Notes under the pieces: model-generated
Seen by the model: the letters and a program-made list of their open reading frames with translations, nothing else
Databases searched by the model: none
What the model was told of the DNA's origin: nothing
Made by a program: the position numbers and the translations under genes
Shown here: in pieces, positions 1 through 7,128 of the stretch
Position numbering within the stretch: position 1 is the first letter of the stretch
Layout: each line of letters starts with the position of its first letter
Assembly (NCBI GenBank): GCA_002397275.1
Contig: DHAA01000071.1
Location: 10,501-31,557, forward strand
From: Thermacetogenium sp. UBA4966
GTDB lineage: Bacteria > Bacillota > DSM-12270 > Thermacetogeniales > Thermacetogeniaceae
Direction: 5' to 3'
Length of the DNA stretch: 21,057 nucleotides

Positions 1-159
1 GGAATCCAGCCGAACACTACCCCTAAAAGCAATGCTATGCTATTTTCATCCTTCTGATGCCGCCCCTGCATTGTGGGGGCATGGGCGTCTATATAGATAT
101 TAATTGCAAATTTATTCTTTGTTCTAAGGATAACTGTAAAAAAGGGAGATCACCGGAAG

Positions 160-220
160 TGTAGAATATAATAGATGAATAAGCCGATAAAAAGTTATCA
201 AACAGAAGGGGTAGAGAGAG
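160..220 (+). promoter_or_regulatory. Leader of nfeD with possible -10 box and RBS
   Basis: A perfect TATAAT lies at 167-172, but no convincing -35 element sits 16-18 bases upstream, so the promoter call is weak. A purine-rich AGAAGGGG at 204-211 lies nine bases before the ATG and is the likely ribosome binding site. Further upstream, 62-80 holds a GC-rich dyad (GCCCC / GGGGC) with no T-tract, so I do not call it a terminator. I see no gene in 1-220. Confidence 0.3.
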
Positions 221-1561
221 ATGAGGAGAAGACGGGGCGTTGCTGGAAAGCTAATTAACGGCATTATTCTGATCTTATCGCTGCTAATCTCCGGCGCCTC
301 AGCGGCGTCGCCGGGGCAAACAGCTCCCGCCGACAAACCTGTAGTCGTCGCTCATTATGACGGCGCCGTGGTCCCCATTACAGCCAAATACTGTGAACGC
401 GTTATTCAGCACGCCGAGAACATAGGCGCCGCTGCCTGTGTGATTGAACTCAGCACCCCGGGAGGGCTGTACACCACCACACAGGAACTGGTGTCAACCA
501 TTGTCAACGCCGAGTTGCCTGTCGTCGTCTATGTTTCCCCTGCCGGCGGCTGGGCGGGATCTGCGGGAACATTTATTACCATTTCATCTCATGTGGCCGC
601 TATGGCGCCGGGCAGCCGTATCGGCGCGGCCCACCCTGTTTCTGTAGGCCAGAGTAATGAGCAACAGGATGTTCCCAGTGAAAAAATCACCGAAGACGCC
701 GCGGCCTGGGTGCGCTCTCTGGCCCAGATGAGGAACAGAAACGTCGAGGCCGCGGAACAGGCTGTGCTGGAAAGCAAGTCCTACTCAGACAGCGAAGCTC
801 TCGACTTAAAACTGATCGACCTGCGAGCAAGGGACCTCAATGAACTGCTCCGCCAGATTGACGGCAAAAACGTAGTTTTAAGCAGCGGCAAGGAGGTTAA
901 GCTTCAAACCAGGGAGGCCCCCCTGCAGAGGATTCCTATGAACTTTATTGAGAAGATCCTCCTTGATCTGAGCAATCCCGATCTGGCTTATATTCTGATG
1001 ACTGTGGGCATGGCCGGGATCATGGTGGAAATTTATCAACCCGGGCTTATTTTCCCGGGAGTTGTCGGGGCAATTTCACTCTTATTGGGGCTCTATTCTC
1101 TGGGAACACTAAATGCATACTGGGGAGGTGTTCTTTTGATTATCCTGGCTTTCGGACTCTTTGTCGCCGAGGCTTTCGTGCCCAGTCATGGGATTCTGGG
1201 AACGGGAGGCGTTGTTTCCTTCGTTTCCGGGTCGCTGCTTCTCTTCAGCGGAGGCCCCCCTGGTTTAGGAATCAATATTGCCCTGATCGTAACCACCGCC
1301 CTATTTTTTACGGCGCTGATGGTTCTGCTCGTTATAGCTGTCGTCAGGGGGCAAAAACGGGCGGTGATCACAGGCAGTGAAGAATTGATCGGCAAGAAAG
1401 CGGCGGTTCGCTCAGACCTGCAGCCCGAAGGAACTGTTTTTGTAGAAGGCGAACTGTGGAAAGCTGTGGCTGCAGACGATACAATTAAAGCCGGAGAAAG
1501 GGTTATTATTACCGGCATCGACGGACTGATGCTGCAAGTTAAGCGCTCTGATCATCTATAA
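221..1561 (+). CDS. nfeD: NfeD-family membrane-bound serine protease (STOPP, ClpP class)
   Basis: Long-form NfeD of 446 residues. A signal peptide or signal anchor covers about residues 1-29. A ClpP/SppA-fold protease domain covers about 40-215. The nucleophile is Ser114 in GSAGTF and the general base is Lys155 in SEKIT. Their 41-residue separation equals the Ser97/Lys138 spacing of the archaeal STOPP protease PH1510. STPGG at 78-82 is the substrate-strand motif. Several membrane spans lie at about 252-375, followed by a C-terminal OB-fold NfeD domain at about 385-443. Family knowledge: such proteases cut the hydrophobic C-terminus of a partner stomatin, and a slipin gene follows 108 bases downstream. 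Inference: the pair acts in membrane quality control or microdomain organisation. The ATG is preceded by AGAAGGGG. Confidence 0.93.
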   Translation: MRRRRGVAGKLINGIILILSLLISGASAASPGQTAPADKPVVVAHYDGAVVPITAKYCERVIQHAENIGAAACVIELSTPGGLYTTTQELVSTIVNAELPVVVYVSPAGGWAGSAGTFITISSHVAAMAPGSRIGAAHPVSVGQSNEQQDVPSEKITEDAAAWVRSLAQMRNRNVEAAEQAVLESKSYSDSEALDLKLIDLRARDLNELLRQIDGKNVVLSSGKEVKLQTREAPLQRIPMNFIEKILLDLSNPDLAYILMTVGMAGIMVEIYQPGLIFPGVVGAISLLLGLYSLGTLNAYWGGVLLIILAFGLFVAEAFVPSHGILGTGGVVSFVSGSLLLFSGGPPGLGINIALIVTTALFFTALMVLLVIAVVRGQKRAVITGSEELIGKKAAVRSDLQPEGTVFVEGELWKAVAADDTIKAGERVIITGIDGLMLQVKRSDHL

Positions 1562-1638
1562 AGAGCAACTGCCGTCGATACGGCGATCACGGCTATACTG
1601 CTAACACACCATTTTATGAAAAGAAAGGGGTGAACACT

Positions 1639-1661
1639 CGGAAGGGAGCATCCGCCTTCCG
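1639..1661 (+). promoter_or_regulatory. Hairpin immediately upstream of the slipin start
   Basis: CGGAAGG (1639-1645) and CCTTCCG (1655-1661) form a perfect 7-bp stem with a nine-base loop. It ends eight bases before the slipin ATG, where a Shine-Dalgarno sequence would normally lie. The only good SD-like run, AAAGGGG (about 1624-1630), is upstream of the stem. Folding would bring it closer to the start codon. The stem is seen in the sequence; a translational role is inference. The rest of 1562-1669 holds only a short GCCGT/ACGGC dyad at 1571-1584 without a T-run. Confidence 0.4.
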
Positions 1662-1669
1662 GGGAAAAA

Positions 1670-2449
1670 ATGCCAAGTTATCTTCCGCTAGTCATATTAA
1701 TCCTCCTGCTTGTCGCCTCCGCGCTGCGGATCGTTCAAGAGTATGAGCGAGGCGTAGTCTTCCGCCTCGGGCGATGCGTAGGAGCAAGAGGGCCTGGGAT
1801 CATCTTTTTGATTCCGGGTATTGAGCGCATGCAAAAAGTGGATATGCGCGTCATCACCATGGACGTACCCGCCCAAGAGGTCATTACCAGGGACAACGTC
1901 ACCGTAAAGGTGAATGCCGTCGTCTACTTCAGGGTTCTCAACCCGGTAGACTCGGTGATCAAGGTATACGACTTTGTCAAGGCTACCTCTCAGCTCTCAC
2001 AGACGACCCTGAGGAGCGTGCTGGGGCAGTCCGAGCTTGACGAACTGCTGTCACAGCGCGAGGCGATCAACCAGCGATTGCAGCACATCATCGACGAAGG
2101 CACCGAGCCCTGGGGAATCAAGGTCAGCACGGTAGAGGTTAAAGATGTAGAGTTGCCGCCCAACATGCAGAGAGCAATGGCTGCTCAGGCCGAAGCCGAA
2201 CGCGAACGCAGGGCCAAGCTGATTCACGCAGACGGAGAGTTTCAGGCTTCCAAAACTTTGGCTAAGGCGGCGGATGTCATCTCCCAGAACCCGGCGACAA
2301 TACAGCTTCGCTACCTGCAGACATTAAGGGAAATCGCGGTCAACCAATCAAGCACCGTTATCTTCCCGCTGCCCATCGATCTGATCAAACCCTTCATGCA
2401 AATGGCTACACTCTCTTCTACAGAAGATTCAGAAGAAGAGAAGAAATAG
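1670..2449 (+). CDS. Slipin / stomatin-like SPFH-domain membrane protein
   Basis: A 259-residue prokaryotic stomatin (slipin). One N-terminal hydrophobic segment at about residues 4-20 anchors it. The SPFH/PHB domain follows (about 20-185), with the typical [12 protein letters not shown] start, and then a helical region with [11 protein letters not shown]. The C-terminal hydrophobic patch [15 protein letters not shown] (about 228-242) corresponds to the segment that NfeD/STOPP proteases cleave in the archaeal homologue PH1511. The last residues are acidic and lysine-rich. It is likely co-transcribed with the NfeD protease and ends at a strong terminator. No in-frame ATG, GTG or TTG lies between the upstream TGA at 1631 and the ATG used, so the start is fixed. 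The SD is poor (GGGGAAAAA) and a hairpin sits just upstream. Confidence 0.93.
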   Translation: MPSYLPLVILILLLVASALRIVQEYERGVVFRLGRCVGARGPGIIFLIPGIERMQKVDMRVITMDVPAQEVITRDNVTVKVNAVVYFRVLNPVDSVIKVYDFVKATSQLSQTTLRSVLGQSELDELLSQREAINQRLQHIIDEGTEPWGIKVSTVEVKDVELPPNMQRAMAAQAEAERERRAKLIHADGEFQASKTLAKAADVISQNPATIQLRYLQTLREIAVNQSSTVIFPLPIDLIKPFMQMATLSSTEDSEEEKK

Positions 2450-2466
2450 AAATAGCAGACTCACAG

Positions 2467-2502
2467 AGGAGCAGATCAGGAAAATCCCTGATCTGCTCTT
2501 TT
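2467..2502 (+). terminator. Rho-independent terminator after nfeD-slipin
   Basis: GAGCAGATCAGG (2469-2480) pairs perfectly with CCTGATCTGCTC (2487-2498) across a six-base loop. One G-U and one A-U pair extend the stem, and TTTT lies at 2499-2502. This closes the nfeD-slipin unit. Confidence 0.88.
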
Positions 2503-2551
2503 GATCATGACCAACCTGCCTCCACTTTCCGATTACCGACTAATCATTTTT

Positions 2552-2596
2552 CTAACCACTAACGACTAACCACTAACGACTAACCACCAACCACTA
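2552..2596. repeat. Short tandem repeat, 14-bp unit CTAACCACTAACGA
   Basis: Two exact tandem copies of CTAACCACTAACGA lie at 2552-2565 and 2566-2579. A decayed third copy follows at 2580-2596 (CTAACCAC, then CAACCACTA). A related GACTAATCA lies just upstream at about 2538-2546. It sits in the gap between the slipin terminator and sppA, outside any gene. I see no coding or hairpin function; it may be a dispersed low-complexity element. Confidence 0.75.
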
Positions 2597-2702
2597 AATA
2601 TCAGGCAGGAATTTGTCGCCTTTGGGCGAAATAGAAATAACTGGGCGGTATTTGTATCGTCGCTCCGCTCATAATATTAAAGAAAACCAAGGAGGTGGTA
2701 GT

Positions 2703-3611
2703 TTGGATTCCAGGAAAGCCGGGATAATCATTGTCACTGCAGGCATATTGATCACCCTTATCGCGGCGGTTATTTCAACTAAAAATACAAACAGAGTTAC
2801 GGCCTTTACGGGATCGGACAGGATTGCGCTGATTCACCTTTCGGGGACTATCGGCTTCAGCCAGGATTCCTCTTTTTTAGGGAGTGTTACGGGCACGAGT
2901 TCGACTATGGCTGATCTGGAGGAGGCTGAAAAAGACAGCTCGCTGAAGGCGGTGGTTTTAAGGATCGACTCCCCGGGAGGGAGCGCCGCCGCCTCCCAGG
3001 AACTGTATGATCAGGTTCTGCGCCTGAAAGAATCGGGTAAAATAGTAGTGGCTTCATTTGGAGATACGGCCGCTTCCGGAGGCTATTTTGTAGGAGCCGC
3101 CGCCGACAAGATCGTGGCTCTGCCCTCCACAATTACAGGGAGCATCGGCGTCATCTCCACAGTGCCCAATCTGGAGGAACTTTACAAGATGATCGGCTAT
3201 CAAGAGCGCGTCTTCAAAAGCGGCCCTTACAAAGATATGCTCTCTTCATCTCGTCCGCTGACTGCAGAGGAAGAAAAAATCATGCAAGAGATCACCACCG
3301 ATATTTACGACGATTTTGTCGATGCTGTGGCCAACGGGCGCGGACTTGCGGAGGACCAGGTGCGCCGGCTTGCCGACGGTAGAATCTATACCGGCAGCCA
3401 GGCCAAAGAAAACGGGCTGGTGGACGAACTGGGAGGCAAGCGGGAAGCGATCCAACTGGCAGCCGAACTGGCAGGCATTAAGGGTGAACCGCAGGTGGTA
3501 GAATACAGCCAGGGATCTGGTTTTTTCAGCTTTTTGAGGGGTGTCCGGCTGCTCCTTGACCGGACCGATTCCCTGCCGCTGCCGTCTGCCTACACGACCA
3601 TCAAGTATTAG
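2703..3611 (+). CDS. sppA: Signal peptide peptidase SppA (short Gram-positive type)
   Basis: A membrane-anchored serine protease that degrades cleaved signal peptides. The start chosen is TTG at 2703, because a strong AAGGAGG lies seven bases upstream at 2689-2695. The reading frame stays open further upstream (to another TTG at 2613), but that stretch has no SD and would contain this one. The resulting 302-residue protein has one N-terminal span (about residues 7-25) and then a single peptidase S49 domain. Ser125 in AASGGYF is the nucleophile and Lys177 in SGPYKD the general base. Their 52-residue spacing matches Ser147/Lys199 of Bacillus SppA. DSPGG at 89-93 is the substrate-strand motif. 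It is the first gene of a pair with the Yip1 protein, 12 bases apart, and lies among other membrane proteases. Confidence 0.93.
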   Translation: MDSRKAGIIIVTAGILITLIAAVISTKNTNRVTAFTGSDRIALIHLSGTIGFSQDSSFLGSVTGTSSTMADLEEAEKDSSLKAVVLRIDSPGGSAAASQELYDQVLRLKESGKIVVASFGDTAASGGYFVGAAADKIVALPSTITGSIGVISTVPNLEELYKMIGYQERVFKSGPYKDMLSSSRPLTAEEEKIMQEITTDIYDDFVDAVANGRGLAEDQVRRLADGRIYTGSQAKENGLVDELGGKREAIQLAAELAGIKGEPQVVEYSQGSGFFSFLRGVRLLLDRTDSLPLPSAYTTIKY

Positions 3612-3623
3612 GGGGAGAGAGAT

Positions 3624-4256
3624 ATGTGGGAACGCATTTTTGGATCATTGAGAACGCCTGGAAAAACCTTCGCTCAGGTGTCTGAACAGAAATTATGGAA
3701 AGAGGGGCTGCTTATTGTGGCGATCGCTGCTCTGCTCCAGGGATTGAGCAGCATAGCTGCCGCGGGGAATGAAGGTCTCCTGTTTTATCTGGATTATCTG
3801 GAACAATATTTGGAGATGCCGGCCGGCGATTCCTTATCATTGCTCACAGGCTCCCCCGCTTCTACGATTTTCTCCTCCCTGATCGGCGACCTGATAGGCT
3901 GGGTCTTGATGGGCGCCGTATTTTTTCTGTTTGCTAAACTTTTTAAAGGCCAGGGAACAATGAGCGGCATGCTGGGCAGCCTTGGCTACGCTGCATCTCC
4001 TTATTTTATCGGCGCCCCGCTGTCGGCTCTCGCCTCTCTGGCAGGAGCGGCCGGCTACATAATAAGCACTGTAATCGGTTTGGCCACAGCCATCTGGGTG
4101 ATTGTACTGCAGATCATCGCCATCAAAGAAAGCCAGCGGATCAGTACGGGCGCCGCCGTAGCCACTTACTTTGTCCCTGCTATTTTACTGGGTATCCTCA
4201 TACTTTTGCTCATCGGAGTTATCGTCGCTCTGATTATGACCTTTACAGCCGCTTAA
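3624..4256 (+). CDS. Yip1-domain multi-pass membrane protein
   Basis: A 210-residue integral membrane protein whose N-terminus (FGSLRTPGKTFAQVSEQKLW) and spacing of spans fit the bacterial Yip1/YIF1 family. About five hydrophobic segments are visible (about residues 28-48, 85-107, 113-140, 143-167, 178-207). The spans are rich in Gly and Ala and have no catalytic motif. It starts 12 bases after the sppA stop with a GGGGGAGAGAG ribosome binding site, so translation is probably coupled to sppA. The family has no established bacterial biochemistry. Placement beside SppA, HtpX and PspA suggests a role in membrane homeostasis, which is inference only. Confidence 0.75.
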   Translation: MWERIFGSLRTPGKTFAQVSEQKLWKEGLLIVAIAALLQGLSSIAAAGNEGLLFYLDYLEQYLEMPAGDSLSLLTGSPASTIFSSLIGDLIGWVLMGAVFFLFAKLFKGQGTMSGMLGSLGYAASPYFIGAPLSALASLAGAAGYIISTVIGLATAIWVIVLQIIAIKESQRISTGAAVATYFVPAILLGILILLLIGVIVALIMTFTAA

Positions 4257-4344
4257 AACATAGTTGATTCCGTGCTTACCGCTGTCAACGGTGGTTTTAG
4301 GCCAAGCTGCTCATTATACGACTTCTTTGCAGCGGAATCGCAGT

Positions 4345-4373
4345 TTGACAATACCCGGTAAAATTCATAAAAT
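4345..4373 (+). promoter_or_regulatory. Sigma-A promoter of htpX-pspAB
   Basis: TTGACA at 4345-4350, a 17-base spacer and TAAAAT at 4368-4373 give a near-consensus housekeeping promoter about 40 bases before the htpX ATG. The 4257-4344 gap also holds a distant 7-bp dyad, GATTCCG (4266-4272) / CGGAATC (4333-4339), upstream of the promoter. I see no clear terminator after the Yip1 gene. Confidence 0.85.
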
Positions 4374-4412
4374 AAGACCAAAAGCGCCAATGGAAGAGGG
4401 GTCGTCGGATCA

Positions 4413-5300
4413 ATGAATAGCAAACGTTTCCCGGTAGACTACCAGCTGAAGGCAAGGATGTTTTTGACCCTGTTTTTGCTGGCAGCCCTTTACTTATTCT
4501 TTGGAGCGGTCCTCTGGTATGTGGGAGTCGGTACGTCTGCTATAATTATTATTGTAGGAATCATGCTTTTTTGCCAGTACTATTTCTCCGACAAGCTCGT
4601 GCTGATGAGCACCGGCGCCCGGGAGGTTTCCCCGCTGAAAGCTCCGGAACTGCATTCCATAGTCGAGCGCCTGGCTATGCTTGCGGATATGCCCAAACCA
4701 AAGGTGGCGGTCATGCCCAGTTCTATCCCCAACGCTTTCGCCACCGGGAGAAACCCCAGGAATGCGGTCGTCGCCGTTACCAACGGTCTCCTGCAGCAAC
4801 TGACCCCCCAGGAAGTGGATGCGGTCCTGGCGCACGAAATCAGTCATGTCAAAAACAGGGACGTAGCGATCATGACCATCGCCAGCTTTTTTGCTACGGT
4901 GGCCTCATTTATTGTTCAAAACTTCTTCTTTATAGGGGGCGGGTTCGGCGGAGACCGCGAAGATAGAGGGGGAACGATGATCATCTATCTCGTTTCCCTG
5001 CTGGTCTGGCTGATCAGCTTTTTCCTGATACGCGCCCTTTCCCGCTACCGCGAATATTCAGCAGACCGCGGGGCCGCCTTCCTTACCGGCTCTCCAGGAA
5101 TGCTGAGCAACGCCCTGCTCAAGATCAGCGGCTCTATGCAACGTGTGCCGGAACGCGACCTGAGGCAAGCGGAAGCCATGAACGCCTTTTTCATACTGCC
5201 GGCTCTCAGAGGAAGCTTTTCCGAACTGCTCTCTACTCACCCCTCTCTGGAAAAACGCCTGGCCTACTTGAGAGAGCTTGAACGGGAAATGAGGGGCTAA
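4413..5300 (+). CDS. htpX: HtpX membrane zinc metalloprotease (M48)
   Basis: A 295-residue integral membrane protease for misfolded membrane proteins. Two N-terminal spans lie at about residues 16-33 and 38-56. The catalytic HEISH motif is at 141-145 (zinc ligands His141 and His145, base Glu142). Two further spans follow at about 153-176 and 187-207. The third zinc ligand is Glu214 in the sequence REYSAD. SSIPNAFATGR (103-113) is the usual M48B strand. The length is typical. An AGAGGGG run lies upstream of the ATG and a near-consensus sigma-A promoter precedes the gene. The pspAB start follows only two bases after the stop, so the two are translationally coupled. That pairing recurs in other Psp-type systems. 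Confidence 0.95.
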   Translation: MNSKRFPVDYQLKARMFLTLFLLAALYLFFGAVLWYVGVGTSAIIIIVGIMLFCQYYFSDKLVLMSTGAREVSPLKAPELHSIVERLAMLADMPKPKVAVMPSSIPNAFATGRNPRNAVVAVTNGLLQQLTPQEVDAVLAHEISHVKNRDVAIMTIASFFATVASFIVQNFFFIGGGFGGDREDRGGTMIIYLVSLLVWLISFFLIRALSRYREYSADRGAAFLTGSPGMLSNALLKISGSMQRVPERDLRQAEAMNAFFILPALRGSFSELLSTHPSLEKRLAYLRELEREMRG

Positions 5301-5302
5301 CG

Positions 5303-5878
5303 ATGGGTTTTTTAGACGCCCTTTTTGGGAAAAACAGACCGCCCGCAGCTAAGGTCGATCCCTTTTTCGCGCTGTCCACCGCGCTCGTCTCCATCGCTGA
5401 ATTGGGCTGGGAATCATCCGGTAGGTGCGGCCTGGCGCTTAAGCCCGCCACCAGCCTGTATTTTCAAACCGCTGCCGAAGAACTGCGGGAACTTCTGCAG
5501 CTTTCCATTTCAGAAACAAAAACAAAGCTGAAAATTGAAGATGATCAGTACCACTACCGCTGGCTGTTGTTTACGGATCCTGATTTTGACGACCTGGTGG
5601 GCCTGGTGCATATGTGCGCGCAGACCCTCCGGGAAAGCGGCTATGACACTCAGCTTTTAGCCGCTGTCTTTCGCTTTGAACAGCAGGTGAAAGCAGCGCC
5701 TCTTTATCTGATTTACAACTACAAACGCGGCACGTTTTACCCATTTCTTCCCATAGACAGAAAAAGCGAAAAGCGCGACGCTCACGAGGAACAACGCCTC
5801 TTTGCCATGCTGGAAAAAGAATTGCCCTGGGAGAGAGATATCTCCCTCTGGTACCCGATTCGGGAATGTCCGGTGTAA
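5303..5878 (+). CDS. pspAB: PspA-associated protein PspAB (HtpX-linked)
   Basis: A 191-residue soluble protein with no signal or span. The N-terminus, MGFLDALFGKNRPP followed by FFALSTA, is the hallmark of the PspAB family, which accompanies htpX and pspA in actinobacteria, archaea and some Firmicutes. The C-terminal half is mixed alpha/beta with aromatic-rich stretches and no catalytic motif. It starts two bases after htpX, with GAGGGG inside the htpX end as the SD, and lies just before pspA. The molecular function is not established. Co-occurrence suggests it links HtpX proteolysis to the PspA envelope-stress response. Assignment rests on recognising the N-terminal motif and the context. 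Confidence 0.8.
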   Translation: MGFLDALFGKNRPPAAKVDPFFALSTALVSIAELGWESSGRCGLALKPATSLYFQTAAEELRELLQLSISETKTKLKIEDDQYHYRWLLFTDPDFDDLVGLVHMCAQTLRESGYDTQLLAAVFRFEQQVKAAPLYLIYNYKRGTFYPFLPIDRKSEKRDAHEEQRLFAMLEKELPWERDISLWYPIRECPV

Positions 5879-6038
5879 GAGGATCGCCGCTGTCTTTGTG
5901 GAAGATGTATGAAGGGGTTAATACCGGCAAGAATAGAGGTCGGAAGCAAACCTTGTGTTCGGTAAAATAGTGACGGCAATATGTCAGACACCGCAGGCAT
6001 AGAGAAATTTAAGGCTAAAAAATGAAAGGAGATTAAGT

Positions 6039-6737
6039 ATGGGACTACTGGCGCGTATTTCAACGGTTTTTAAGTCAAAGATCAACAAAGTCGTCGACCA
6101 GATGGAGAACCCGCAGGAAACCCTGGACTATTCTTATGAAAAGCAGCTGGAACTCCTGCAAAACGTGAGGCGAAACATCACCAATGTAACAACGTCAAAG
6201 AAGAGGCTGGAGTTGCAGACAGTCAAACTGCGCAACGACCTGGCTAAAATCGACGGGCAGGCCAAGGAGGCGCTGCGGCAGGGGCGAGAGGATCTGGCAA
6301 GAACAGCGCTGGAGCGCAAGGTTCAGCTGGAGCAGCAGATTCAGAACCTGGAAGAGCAGGTTGCCGGACTAAATCAGGAACAGCAAAAACTGACACAGGT
6401 AGAGAATCGCCTGCGGGCTAAAGTTGAAGCATTTCGCACCAAAAAAGAGGTTATCAAGGCGCAGTATTCCGCGTCGGAGGCGCAGGTGAAGATCGGGGAG
6501 GCCATGACCGGGCTTTCAGAGGAAATGGCCGACGTGGGTCTGGCTATCGAACGGGCGGAACGCAAAACAGACGAAATGCAGGCCCGCGCCTCAGCGATCG
6601 ACGAATTGATCAGCACCGGCGTCCTGGAAGAACCCCTGGGTACAGAGGACAGCGTAGAAACAGAGCTCAAGAAAGTACAGTCAGAAGGGCGCGTTGAAGA
6701 TGAACTAGCCCGCCTGAAAAAAGAGGTGAGCGAGTAA
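6039..6737 (+). CDS. pspA: PspA/IM30 (phage shock protein A, ESCRT-III-like)
   Basis: A 232-residue, almost entirely helical coiled-coil protein that binds stressed membranes and oligomerises to protect the proton-motive force. The amphipathic helix alpha-1 (residues 1-20, MGLLARISTVFKSKINKVVD) and the following PQETLDYSYEKQ are typical of the family. Long heptad-rich helices span about 25-190, and a short acidic tail follows. A strong AAAGGAG lies upstream of the ATG. Its stop overlaps the pspAA start by one base (TAATGA). The 160-base gap before it (5879-6038) holds no sigma-54 GG-N10-GC element that I can find, and only weak sigma-A-like boxes. Control by the downstream sigma-54 activator is therefore not supported by sequence. 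Confidence 0.95.
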   Translation: MGLLARISTVFKSKINKVVDQMENPQETLDYSYEKQLELLQNVRRNITNVTTSKKRLELQTVKLRNDLAKIDGQAKEALRQGREDLARTALERKVQLEQQIQNLEEQVAGLNQEQQKLTQVENRLRAKVEAFRTKKEVIKAQYSASEAQVKIGEAMTGLSEEMADVGLAIERAERKTDEMQARASAIDELISTGVLEEPLGTEDSVETELKKVQSEGRVEDELARLKKEVSE

Positions 6738-7015
6738 TGATCATCAGGATACTCACGCAGGGGCAGTACAAAATAGAGGGCCATGCCCTGCTGGAACTAG
6801 ATTCTATGGATAACGCTCTGCTGGATGCGGTCGCCGCCGGCGCTAAACAGCAGTTCGCCGCAAACCTGAATAAGGTCGTCGGTTTCGTACAAAAAAACGG
6901 AATAAAGATCCCCGACGAGGAACTGGTGGAATCGGATCTGATCATACCGGCGCCGGATACCACTCTGCAAGAGGCCCAGGAGCTGTTCGTCAGTTATCCG
7001 CGGGATCTGGTCTAG
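6737..7015 (+). CDS. pspAA: PspA-associated protein PspAA
   Basis: A 92-residue soluble protein of the PspAA family. It begins MIIRILTQGQYKIEG, has the LDALL-like helix (LLDAVAAGAKQQF), and then the conserved IPDEELVESDLIIPAPDTTLQEA block at about 55-77. It overlaps the pspA stop by one base (TAATGA), so it is translated by coupling and probably made in proportion to PspA. The family is the standard partner of PspA in actinobacteria, archaea and Clostridia. No enzymatic motif is visible and its mechanism is not established. Confidence 0.88.
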   Translation: MIIRILTQGQYKIEGHALLELDSMDNALLDAVAAGAKQQFAANLNKVVGFVQKNGIKIPDEELVESDLIIPAPDTTLQEAQELFVSYPRDLV

Positions 7016-7077
7016 TATCCGGCCGTTTAATTACAAGGCATTTAAAGCCGCAGTTCCCCAATAGCCTTACATCCTCT

Positions 7078-7091
7078 TTAACAGGCGTTAA
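7078..7091. promoter_or_regulatory. Palindrome TTAAC-AGGC-GTTAA before the sigma-54 activator gene
   Basis: A perfect 5-bp dyad with a four-base centre lies about 40 bases upstream of the activator ATG. Size and position would fit a small operator or autoregulatory site, but nothing ties a protein to it. The remainder of 7016-7128 has no clear promoter or terminator. Confidence 0.25.
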
Positions 7092-7128
7092 CGGCAGGGG
7101 GTGAACTGCAATTAGTGATAAAAAGATA

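Noticed and set aside
2613..2702. Longer sppA reading frame starting at TTG 2613
   Set aside because: The first 30 codons have no SD before them and contain the strong AAGGAGG that serves TTG 2703.
5879..6038. Sigma-54 promoter upstream of pspA
   Set aside because: I checked every GG in the gap for a GC ten bases downstream with -24/-12 similarity and found none.
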